In this document: piece after piece, positions 53,944-64,000 of the stretch | How positions within the stretch are numbered: the first letter of the stretch is position 1 | Layout: every line of letters starts with the position of its first letter | Source: Moniliophthora roreri | Taxonomy: Eukaryota > Basidiomycota > Agaricomycetes > Agaricales > Marasmiaceae | Assembly (NCBI GenBank): GCA_001466705.2 | Contig: LATX02000186.1 | Coordinates: forward strand, 124,001 to 188,000 | Direction: 5' to 3' | Length of the DNA stretch: 64,000 bases | Made by a program: the position numbers and the translations under genes | Notes under the pieces: model-generated | Told to the model about the DNA's origin: nothing | Databases searched by the model: none | Seen by the model: only the letters and a program-made list of their open reading frames with translations

Positions 53944-56770
53944 ATGTCATTATCAAGTATCAATGGCTCAAGAGATTTTGAGGAGAAATCAGTTCGTGTT
54001 CCTCTTCAACTATCTCTCTCTAACAAAAGTTGATCCCATCGCTCTAGGAATGCTTGGATACCTACTACCAAGAGTACAAGAGAGGTGTAGGCCTTTCTAT
54101 CACTCCGGAACAGGCGAGTACATTGTCACATGCAATATCTTTCTCGTCTAATTTTTTCTACGTGCAGAATCGAGTAAGGATCCAGTAGCCGCGTGTCGCA
54201 TGCATATCCTCATGTTTTCCCCTTTAGCGGCTCAAGAGGAAGATTGACCGAGTAATCTTGCCGATCTTTCTGGTACATACATGACTTTTTCTCTTCACCA
54301 GATTGCGACATTCATTACAGACCAGATCACGTTGACCTTGCAAAATTTGGATAGAACATCAAGTAGGTTATTATCCGAACGTATATCTTTGCATCATATT
54401 TACAACCTCTATTTCCAGTCAACTATGCCAACTTACTCGGTCTTCGCCAGGATCTCAAGTTGTCTGGTACAGAATTCAACTGGTTAGCTGGGAGTAGGTG
54501 TCGCTCACGAATATAAGCACTGTATCCTGCTGACTTCTTCCCGCTCTAGTTGTATACGCGGTATGGGTATTCATATACGCCGAAATGCGGCTCTAAGACG
54601 GTCTGGGACATAGGGTTCCTTTTTCGGCGAATACCCGCTCACTTTTGCTATCGGTCGATATCCCAGTCAACGAGTCCTGTCAATAATTATAGGTGAGCTC
54701 CCAACAACCTCTAACCATGACTAGATGCTCAGGTCGACGTAAGTGCTTTGGGGATTGACGGTATTACTGTTCAGTGCGTATCGAGGCTCTTGAACTGCAT
54801 GCACGGCCCTGATAATCGCACAGCACAGTGCAGGACATTCCCGGGTGCATGTGAGTTTATCAGTTGGCGGTATCGATACAATGTATCTTAACCAACTTTT
54901 ACAGTGATCAATCGCTGTAAGCTCTTGGACGATTATGCCCACTGCCGTCTGACCAACACTCACCATCAGTTTTCCTGGGATTATTTGAGTCGGCGATCAT
55001 TCCTGGTCAAACCATAATGACGTTCGTGTCTCTACCAAAACCTCCAGCCCACTGTCTCATTGTTTTTACAGTGGCTTTTGGTACCAGCGGAGTGAAATCC
55101 CTACTCGTCAATGTATATGTAATCATTCTTCATTATGTCGACTGAGTATAGGCTAACTGCTCCGCAGGGTTTTCGGGAGTCGCAGTTGCGGGCCTAGTGG
55201 GTTCCTATATGGCCGGTAAGCATGAATTTCTACCCTCTTCCTAAAGTTTACGATTAATCGTCCATTTTCGCAGCGGGCATTGAGGCTATCCCCGATACAG
55301 CGCCGGGTCCAAAGAAGTGGCAATACCTGTGAGTTTTTGAGTCGCAGAACCGCGCATTCGCCTGACCGGTTTAATCATCCGCAGTTTCTACATCGTGAGT
55401 GGAGTCACCCTCAAATTCGCGGCCTGCTAAAATTGTTATTAGCTTGGATCTGTGACTATGGCGTGGGGCGTTTTCGTCTGGTTCTTTCTTCCCGACTCTC
55501 CTGCCCATGCTTGGTTCTTGAACGCAGAAGATCGCCTTCTTTGCATCAAGCGTGTTGCAGAAAACCATACTGGAATAAAGAATAGGAAATTCAAGGCTGA
55601 CCAAGCTTGGGAATCTCGTGCGTTCAAAAGCCTGCATCAGGGATATTCATATACTCAATGCACAGTAGTTCGAGATCCAAAGGTTTATCTCACTGCGATC
55701 GCTGCTATTGGCGGGTCCTTCCCGAACGGAGTGCTTGCGTGCGTGTTGCACAACTTTGAGGATACAGTAACGTGGACTGACTATTGACCAGGACCTTCTC
55801 TACTCAGATCATCCACGTAAGTAAATGTGGCCTCGTGAGAATATTAATGTTTATTCTGTGCTTCAGGAAATGGGCTTCTCGAAAATGAAGTCGACTCTGC
55901 TCAAGAGCGTAGTAGACGTCGTTATGTTGCTTTCGCTATTGTTGGCAGCGTATATCAACCTCAAGTGTAAAAATAGCAAGTTTTCTTCGATGGGTAGTAT
56001 CAGCTATATACTAATGGTTCTTACTTACAGAAAGACTGATCACGGCGACTGTGGCAAATAGTCTCTGCATCGTCGGCGCCAGCCTTTTGGGTTATCTTCC
56101 GTCAGAGAAGAAGTGGCTACGCTTATCTGCCTTCTGGCTCACGGGTGTCCATATGATTAGCTTCGCCACAAGGTTCGTTCTGTCTTGCGCCGAGGATGAC
56201 TAGAGTTGACTAGGGTGTTCGATATCGCAGTTTAATGATGGTCGCCTCAAACGCTGGTGGGTGTCGAACTGGTTGATTATCTTCTCGCTCCAGGGCTAAC
56301 CCTCAATTAGCTGGTTACTCGCATAAGATTGTTTCACATGGGTTAATCTTTGCTGGGGTGTGTTGGTCCAACTTTGGCGTAGGTCCTTTGGTGTTACACT
56401 TGCCCCAACGTTCTTCAATAACGATTCCCCACAGTCGCCTTTCGTGGTCAAGCAAAATGAGGCCCCTCGGTTTCCAACAGCTATGGCAGCCTTGGTTACC
56501 GGCTACTCTCTCAAGTTCACTGCGCAGGGATTACTGCTTATTTAGTACGTTCCGTGTTCTTAGTGGGTAATCTCTCAGACTCTGACAGATTACTACCCAT
56601 CCAGTCTTGTATGGTCTAACGCGCGTCGTAACAAAAAGTACGGTCCTCCAGATGAGGCGGCTAGTCGTGAAGCTGGCATGCAGGACAAGACCGAGTTTGA
56701 GAATAAGGTGAGTTCTTTCATGTTTGGCTGAACTTGGCTGAAGGGGCATTGTAGGACTTTCGCTATGTTT
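53944..56770 (+). CDS. Dal5-like MFS transporter (second copy)
   Basis: Paralogue of the gene at 1-1684. The start is MSLSSINGSRDFEEKSVRVP. Exons spell SITPEQ, RLKRKIDRVILPIFLV (family-typical entry to span 1), NYANLLGLRQDLKLSGTEFN, GEYPLTFAIGRYPSQRVL, FLGLFESAIIPGQTIMT, GFWYQRSEIPTRQC, WFSGVAVAGLVGSYMA, GPKKWQYL, WGVFVWFFLPDSPAHAWFL, VAENHTGIKNRKFKADQAWE, IAAIGGSFPNGVLA, SVVDVVMLLSLLLAAYI, WLRLSAFWLTGVHMIS, HGLIFAGVCWSNFG, GYSLKFTAQGLLLI and a charged tail. More than twelve introns are needed. Two 5' joints (after the first exon and near 54490-54605) are not phase-consistent in my reading, so it may carry lesions. Confidence 0.68.
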
Positions 56771-57058
56771 ATTGACTTGATTATGTTAGTAATTCGCATT
56801 GTAATATATATATATATGGTATATCTTTGAGAAAGGCACGTTCTGTTCTTTATATAACACCTTATCAGCGACTGCCCTCCCACGAGTCCCCAGGGTTCCA
56901 GGGAAGAGTCTCATGTCCATGTTATGGCGCCAAGGGGCATCTACACGATGCACACTTTTGCCCTGTCAGCTGATTCGAAACGCAAAGTATACATTTTTTG
57001 ATGGCTAATGGATGCTGCAGTTTACAGTACTACCACTCCGCGAAGATACGAGTTGGTT

Positions 57059-57064
<6 letters not shown>

Positions 57065-57092
<28 letters not shown>
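57065..57092. repeat. (GA)n microsatellite
   Basis: About fourteen perfect GA units. Confidence 0.95.
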
Positions 57093-57095
<3 letters not shown>

Positions 57096-57169
57096 AAACC
57101 GGTGATTCCCTGCTAAAAAAAAAAGGCGGAACAACAAGTTTAGTTTGCAGATGCCGCATATGTTATCAT

Positions 57170-57237
57170 GTACCCTGGTTGATCATGTACTCTGGTTGAT
57201 CATTGTACCTTGGTTGATTGGACTACCTTGGTTGAAT
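57170..57237. repeat. Short diverged tandem repeat, core ctTGGTTGAT
   Basis: Four copies of a roughly 17-bp unit containing TGGTTGA, spaced regularly, each preceded by a tac(c/t)-type sequence. It lies about 300 bp upstream of the next coding start. Role unknown. Confidence 0.7.
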
Positions 57238-57519
57238 TGTCGACATTGTGGTAAGGTACAAGGGTGCCGTGCCGACGTCGACCGAGAATCGGGATTGGAC
57301 TGATCACCTCAGTGCGTTAGTCAGCAGATTTATTCAGCCTTGACGTCGGCCCATTCTCGAGCTCGTCACTCTCCACAGAAATAAGGACCTCAAGGACGTC
57401 GGGAATTGCGCAGTGTCAGAGAAGGCTAGCTCAGTAGCTGTCGGACTGCAAGATACCTTCAAAATTTCGACTCTCTCGACGAGGATCGCGATCTTCTTCC
57501 GAACGGAGTGCAGAGTGCA

Positions 57520-60500
57520 ATGGCGATCGAATACGTGTATGCGTTGCACGATTTTGTGCCAGAGAACGACGACGAAGTACCTTTCAAAGCTGGAGAACCC
57601 ATAGAAGTCATAGAGAAGGACGAATTATACGGGGATGGATGGTGGCAGGTACGTATTTTTTCAGCGCTCATACAGCCTTCATACGGCCTTCATACAACAC
57701 TTTATTATGCTTTCATTTCTTCTCATTCTCCCTTGCTTTTAATTCCCATGTTCTTATCCTATTTCAAAAAGGGTCGAAATCTCGCAGGGAAGGTCGGCTT
57801 ATTTCCGGAAGGATACACCACTGCAGTCCCGCCTGTCCCGCCTATACCTCCGGAAGCATTAGCCAAAACCGTCTCAATGTCTAGCACGGTGAAGGGAGAA
57901 GATGCTACAGGCAAGGATGCTTTTCCTTCGAGCAGTACTGGAGCCGAACGACCAGAATCAAGCTCGTCAGCTCAGCTACCTTCCATCTATATCAATGGAC
58001 ACCAAACCGAAGGTTCCCATTCGCAAGAGATGCAAGCGACCATGACCGATGTTCAGCAAGCTATTGAACAACTCGGCCGAGGTGGACGCGGGACTTCGTT
58101 TGACGAAGGCGAGGATCGGGACGGCGGGCGCTCATTCAGCTTTGCCAGCTCAAGGGGTGATGGCGAAACGGATCGGGATACCGATACAGATCTCGAGATG
58201 AGCGATGTTGACCAACAAGGTGAAGATGGCGAAGGCTGGCATAAAGGCGCGAGGGAAAAATTGGCGGAGAAAGCGAGGCGTGCTATTGAAGAGGCAGAGA
58301 AGCTAGAGTCAATGATGGGCGGCGGCTCAAGCTCAAACAGGTACTCCGCCCCTCCGATTGAAGTGGAGATGAGCGATGAAAGCGAAGGCGAAGGCGACGA
58401 AGACTTTACAACAAAATCATCCTCATTCTTCAGGAGGCACTCCCGCATCCCTGAAGTAGACGAAGAAGAAGAGGAGCAGGCGGTACCCAAGGTCACAGCA
58501 GCCCAGGATGATGATAATAATATCACTGTACCAGAGCGTGAGGAGACAGACGCTCAAACCGCGACAGCCACGCAGACTTCTTTCCCATCCGTCGGACCTC
58601 CACCAACCTCCCAGACAGCATCATCATCATCGGCTACCCAGACGCCAGTACAGCCTTCATCTCCAGCCCCGGAGAGCCTGAAGCGGAATAGTGAGCCTCT
58701 TTCAGTGCCGTCGCCAAGTACATCCTCTATCTTCACTGGCTCCGGTGTACCTCCACCTGGTCTTGGCATTGATGATTCCACGCAAGGAGCAACCATCCCT
58801 GGGTCTCCTTCCAAAGTCTTTTCGCCTTCACCGGCTAATGCAGCTTCGGCGTCCCCTCGGACATCACTTCCACAACCTTCTTCTCCTCCGCCCTTGGCTA
58901 ATTCAGCTTCAAATGCATCGCCTTTCCCTTCTGCCCCATCATCCGTTTTTGCGTCAGAAATCACAGCGTCTCCATCCAGCCCTTTCCAATCTACAACTTC
59001 ACCTACCGTTACCACGGCACCGACATCCAGCGCTCCCCCGTCCACCATATCCGAGACTGTAGAGTCGAGCCAACAGCTCCCAGCAGATCCTGCAACGTGG
59101 ACGCTACAAAACGTCCTTGCCTGGCTTCAACAGCGCGGTTTCGATGAGACTGTACAAGAGAGGTTCATAGAGCAAGAAATCACAGGAGACGTTCTATTAG
59201 AATTGGACGTCCAGGTGCTCAAAACCGAAATTGGTATCATGGCCTTTGGTAAACGAGCTAGGATTATTGCTGCAATTGGAGACCTAAAGAGGAGCGTAGG
59301 CCTCGGAAGTGATACAGGTAGCCCTGTTGGTCCCGGCTCTATTGGCTCGCCAGCGGGTATCTCGCCCCATTTCCATCAATCACCCTCGTTTTCCCCTGGA
59401 GGAATACCACAGTCACCCCATTCTGTTGGTTCTCTTACACATTCCCGGACGCACAGCCAGAGTCAACAAAGTGCGAGGTCGTTCCCGGGTTCTGCAGCAG
59501 ACCTTTCCGCTATTCTTGGAGTTGAGGGATTCGGATTGGGGATCCATCAAAATGGAAATGGGATTGCTAATGGCAAGAGTCGGCCAGCGAACTTGTCACT
59601 TTCACCGAATGATGTGAATGAAGATGTGGAAAAGGAAGCTTTGAGTGAGGTGTGTCATTATCATTCGTTTTGTATGCTTGGCATGGATGTCGATGTTCAC
59701 TACCTGTCATTCCTTCTTAATGGTTCTTCTGTATACCTTTACATCTGTCTTCTCCTGTATATTTCTTACAAACAAACATACTGACTTTCAACATAGAACG
59801 ATGCCCCTCCTACAACTTCCAGTTCACGCCGCCGCTTCTTCGGCCGTTCAGTGGATTCTACGGGTTCTCGAGCATCTGGAAGCCGCTCACCTGCACCAGA
59901 CAGAAATAGTACGGGCGAAGTCAAGGACGGAAACGAGGATACTAAGGATAAGGATGGCTCAAGCATAGCTACAACGAGTACCGGCAGACATGCTCGAGCG
60001 AAGAAAAGTATTGATAACGGAAGAGGTGGCGGTGAGAGGTTGAGTATTTTTGGTTCGACATTTGCTCCTTCGTTGGGAAAGCACAGGAAACCTGCACCGA
60101 GATATTCCAGGCAAGTGTTGAGTTGAAGCTTGATAATTTAATGTATTCATGGGCTTCTTTCACAGCATTGGCGAAGATGGGCTTCTATTAAGCTCTGAGA
60201 AGGATAAGGAGAAGTCTGGGTCTACTTTCCACATGCCACGTTTGACTGGTGGCAGGAAGTCGTCTGGACGACCTGGTTCATCCAGTGGTCTCAAAGAGAA
60301 GAACAAAGCTGAGCATCCACCGACCAAGGAGAAGAGCGAGGCACGCCCCGGATCTTCGTCTGACCGTGATCCGCAGCTTCTGCGCAAACGAACCTCTTCA
60401 TATCCAGGTCCCAATAATAAGGAGAAGGCCGTTTTGCTCGCTGACGAGGATGACAGTCAGCGGAAACGGAATGTGGGCGAGGATGACGTCACGAAGAATC

Positions 60501-61792
60501 CATTGAAGCCTGGTCAGAACGTTTTGGAACAGATCGGAGAGCCTGACCATTCTGGATGGATGAGGAAGAAGGGAGATAGGTATAATAGCTGGAAGCTGAG
60601 GTACTTTGTGTTGAAGGGACCGCATTTGTATTACCTCAGAAGCAACAGCTCTTCGGTAAGTGACTAGCGACTACCGGCTTCCTATTTGAGTAGCCCTGAC
60701 CGTTATGGAATGCAGGAAACCAAGATCAAGGGATACATACATATCGTAGGCTACAAGGTTACCGTGGACGAAAATGTCAATCCAGGCAAATACGGATTTA
60801 GGATCGACCACGACAACGACAAGACACACTTCTTTAGCTCAGACGAGAAGACCTCTCTCAGAGAGTGGATGAAAGCAATTATGAAAGCGACAATTGGAAG
60901 GGATTATACCCGTACGTTTTTCTACCTAACCTCTAGCATTGTGTACTGAGACTTGCTTAGGACCTGTCGTCTCGTCTTGCAATATCCCAACCATTCCATT
61001 AATGGTTGCTCAGGCCATGAACCCATCGCCTCGACCACCGTCACCGACAGCGCGAGATGCTACTCAAAAGGCTCTACGTCGGGAAAACCCCAATCAGTTG
61101 TCCAGTCGAGATGCCCGTGTGTTGATGGGTCTTCCCAATCCCGACGACTCTAAAGACCAACGAGAGAGATTGGAAACGTTCTTCAACTTTGATGGCGTGT
61201 CCACAGATACAAATGGAGCTGCTAGAGAGATGGCTAATTATTTGACACCTGCTCCACCACGGCCGTCTAGGGAAGCGAGGAGAGGCAGTGTCTCCACGAC
61301 TGCAGTCAATGTACGCGTTTGAACATTAGCTTCATCTGTGATACTGATCTCAGTGAACGCTTCTAGAATGTTCCCGTCGACGATGGTTTGATTGAGTGGG
61401 CGAATTCATGCCTGCCTTCCTCTCTTCAGATTACAGACACAACTGGCTCCATATGTGGTGGATTGACGCTTCTCCGACTAGCGGAAGCAATCAAGGGCCG
61501 ACCATCATCACCTCCTGTACCCGACTCGGCTTTCCCCAGCGATACCAACGACGACAAACTTGAAGGTCTCTTCAAGCTCTTTGATTTCCTTCTAGATAAC
61601 GACGTCAAGATGGGGAGTGTCAGCATAAACGACATCAGACAAGGAAAGCGGGACAAGATTATTCAACTGCTAAAGGCCCTCAAGGCCTGGGAAGACAAGA
61701 GGAAGGCAATCGTGAACAGCATTGGCAAGGGCTCAGTTCACGCCGGCGGATTCATGGCCCCAGTAAATTCTCCGATGTCTTCATTGTATTAG
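57520..61792 (+). CDS. Boi1/Boi2-like polarity scaffold: SH3-SAM-PH with C-terminal CH-like domain
   Basis: Scaffold of the Boi family, which links Cdc42/exocyst-type polarity factors to membranes. Seven exons join in phase (57520-57648, 57772-59649, 59797-60110, 60166-60655, 60716-60911, 60961-61310, 61367-61792) to about 1260 aa. SH3, residues 1-65: YALHDFVPENDDEVPF, GDGWWQ, GKVGLFPEGY. A long Ser/Pro/acidic disordered region follows. SAM, about 483-550: WTLQNVLAWLQQRGFDETV. PH, about 899-1000: HSGWMRKKGDRYNSWKLRYF and EWMKAIMKAT. The C-terminus, about 1125-1225 (LIEWANSCLPSSLQI, GLTLLRLAEAIKG, LFDFLLDNDVKMGSVSIN, IIQLLKAL), has the pattern of a calponin-homology domain. The intron at 60111 uses a GC donor. 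Intact. Confidence 0.9.
60111..60165 (+). other. GC-AG intron
   Basis: The only split that keeps the frame between RYS and SIGEDGLLL starts with gcaagt at 60111 and ends in cacag at 60165. The nearby GT at 60116 gives the wrong phase. GC donors are a minor but known class. Confidence 0.65.
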
Positions 61793-62198
61793 GCTTGCCA
61801 TGGACATCATTCATCTCATCATTTGCATTTCTCTGCCCGGACTGTACCAAAACACTCCTTAGCTCCAGTCATCAGTTTCCTCATTTCTCTACATTACATC
61901 TCGTTTTATCGGTATGCTCTGCTTCTTCATATTGTATTTTGTATCGTCGCCTGAGGAATGCTCGGGGCAGTCATTCTTTGGAATAGTTCTCGGACCATCT
62001 TCCATCCTGGATACCTGACGCTCATTGATTCGCAGTCTCTTTCACTCTTACTCTCGTCATCAGTTCTGCTTTTTTTTCTCTCTTTTTCAATATTACAGGT
62101 TATGCACCATTCTAGCGTGTCCAGTTGTTGTATATACTATTCGGGAGACATGAACATTATGTAGAAGCTATCGACCACAACGATCATAGTGCGAACGG

Positions 62199-64000
62199 TC
62201 AGTGTACGAACGGTTCAGGTCCCGTCGAAACAGCCTTCAAAAACCCCTTCTCTGCTAATAGCCTGACAAGGTCCAAAATGATCGAATCGCATCCGCGGCG
62301 CGTGACGAGCTGGATGGTAACTGGAATAACCTCCCATTGCCTGGTTACTGGGCTGAAATATGATGTCTGACCAAGGGGCACGGTAACATCAACTAGACTA
62401 GCCATCGAGGCGAGGTAATGCAAGTTCTCCGACAATTTTGCATCTTTTCCAGGCCGCACAAGTGTTACCTCGCTAGCCCCTTCGAGTGCATTAAAGTCCT
62501 CCACTCGATACGAAGGCAACCCGCCAGTTCCGGCATCATAAATGAGAATAGAGTCTGAACAGGAGGTAGCATTGAACTTGAACAACTCGTCATTGATATA
62601 GGCGGTGAATCGCTCTTTGTAGGAAGTGGCCCCATCGTAATCCTCTGCAGAATGGTTTAATGCTCGAGCGAACATGATACGTGGCATGGGATCCAGGTCA
62701 GGGTCTCGTCCGAACCGACTACGGTACCAACTCGTCAGGGGTTTTCCAACCTTTGTCCATGAGTGATATTCGCTCAATTGGTTGGATAAGGTTTGGAATG
62801 CTCGAAACTGCCCTTGGGGGAACTGCGGTGACAGCTTCTTCGTGATATTAATGGAAACTCTCGTGAAATTCAGTTCCTTCACCAGAAAATCCATGAATAC
62901 GTCATTGATGGATTGAGCCTCGGGGGACTTGACTGGGAAATGATCCACTGGAACAAGAACGCGACTTGGGAATCTGATGAACTCATTGCCTAATGAGATA
63001 GGAGAGTCATTATACCTGAAGATGTGCGTCAGTCTGAGCAATGGGAAAAGACAAGGTCGAGACAACTGACCATTGTTTCGCTACTTCAACAAACAAATTT
63101 GGATCTCGAGCAAAGATACCCACCGTATCCATATGTTCAGAGAGTGGAACAACACCCCTCAAATCCATGCTCCCAAATGAAGGGCGTATTCCGTACGCGC
63201 CTACTAAAGAAGCAGGTTTTCTGACACTACCTCTCGTGTCGCTTCCCACGGCCAGGTCCAACCATTCGTAACCCGCGATAGCACAAGCGCTTCCAGAACT
63301 CGAAGCGACAGCGGTGAGCAAACCGTCGCCTCTCGGATTCCAAGGATAAGAGAAATCCTGAAATTCCCATGGACTAGCACCATGCGCGAACTGGGAAGTA
63401 TGTGTTTTGCCCACTGGTATCACGCCTAGCGCGAACAATTTCTCGAGAGCAAGCGATGTTTCGACAGCAGGACCACCCGTCATCTCCAGATAGGCTCGGG
63501 ATCCAGCGCTTGTCGGAAGGCCTTGCATATCAAAGATATCCTTGATTGCGACACGCCTTCCACTAAGCAGACTGATAGGAAAGGGTGAGTTACTCCCAAA
63601 GCCAGAAAAGTAGGGAAGTCTCGATGGAATGGGTATGTACTGGTACTGAACGTTATCTTCGAAGGAGCTATCTTCAAAATTTGATGAAGATAATACAGAT
63701 GGAAGAGTGAAATTGGTTGGTATCCATGTGAGGCCGCTATCAACAGACGTATCTGGTATACATCCCAGCATGAAGCTGTCATATTCGTCGGGATAAAGGC
63801 GGTAAACATTGTGGAGTGCGAGCGTACCAGCATCAACTGAATACGCGTAGGGGCCAGGAGAGAGCTTCTTCGGAATAGACACAACCTGGAATGGTCCTGA
63901 ACGAGGGGTCCAATTACGAGGTAAGCGTGGTCCGTCAACGAAAAGTACTTCAATGTCACGATCTCGCATCCAGCCGAATAAAGATTCGTCCAATTCGATT
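62199..64000 (-). CDS. Amidase-signature enzyme, 5' end outside window
   Basis: Ser-cisSer-Lys hydrolase of the amidase signature family. The minus-strand frame enters from the right edge. It shows an N-terminal region of about 130 residues (PRNWTPRSGPFQVVSIPKKL, then VDAGTLALHNVYRLYPDEYD) before the catalytic domain. The catalytic residues are visible: Lys in GRRVAIKDIFDM, the Ser pair in AVASSSGSACAIAGYEW, and the nucleophile in GSDTRGSVRKPAS. A short intron near 63010-63070 joins EVAKQW to YNDSPISLG. The second half continues to GKDAKLSENLHYLASMAS and VPLGQTSYFSPVTR, with stop at 62199-62201. The N-terminal extension resembles that of fungal Arp1-type amidases with a scytalone-dehydratase-like front part; this is inference. 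It looks intact within the window. Confidence 0.88.

Larger units (their letters stand above)
56771..57519. other. Intergenic with simple and tandem repeats
   Basis: It contains an (AT)n stretch near 56801-56816, an (AG)n run at 57065-57092 and a short diverged tandem array with the unit tggttgat near 57170-57237. No gene is recognised. This region should include the promoter of the SH3-SAM-PH gene. Confidence 0.6.

Overview
This window looks like a basidiomycete (Agaricomycete-type) genome. Most housekeeping-type genes are split by many 50-75 nt GT-AG introns. Several basidiomycete-typical families are present: DUF6535-type proteins, polytopic HGF-motif proteins, Dal5-like permeases and LRR-type F-box proteins. 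There are many decayed gene copies and no sign of operons.

Layout. 1-7 kb: a Dal5/allantoate-permease-like MFS gene running off the left edge (minus), a cytochrome P450-like scrap, an F-box gene (plus) and a two-exon membrane protein (minus). 7-12.5 kb: a DUF6535-type membrane protein pseudogene, a truncated duplicate of the first F-box gene and an intron-rich thaumatin-like gene. 12.8-16 kb: a PSR1-like HAD phosphatase and a Ure2p-like glutathione transferase, convergent. 17-24 kb: an F-box gene, then a minus-strand pair of a deleted F-box pseudogene and its intact paralogue, separated by a 0.7 kb element with terminal inverted repeats. 25-34 kb: an MFS sugar transporter, a SAP18 homologue with a Gly/Arg-rich tail and a membrane-anchored copper amine oxidase. 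34-47 kb: a dense block of five more F-box genes interrupted by one conserved gene of unknown function. 48-57 kb: an omega-like GST, an FAD-linked oxidoreductase pseudogene, a short-chain dehydrogenase and a second Dal5-like MFS gene. 57-64 kb: a polarity-scaffold-like protein (SH3-SAM-PH plus a calponin-homology-like end) and an amidase running off the right edge.

The most distinctive content is the F-box set: eight full-length or near full-length members and two degraded ones. Nearly all share an N-terminal CxxC knuckle followed by a predicted coiled coil, an F-box and an LRR-like region. Copies range from intact through a single nonsense codon to internal deletion and small fragments, so local birth and death is visible in one window. 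The rest is ordinary metabolism and transport (amine oxidation, detoxification, sugar and small-organic-acid uptake) plus core cell-biology genes. I saw no CRISPR array, rRNA, convincing tRNA or transposase/reverse-transcriptase ORF. Splice sites were assigned by eye from frame continuity and family resemblance, so exon edges given below are proposals.
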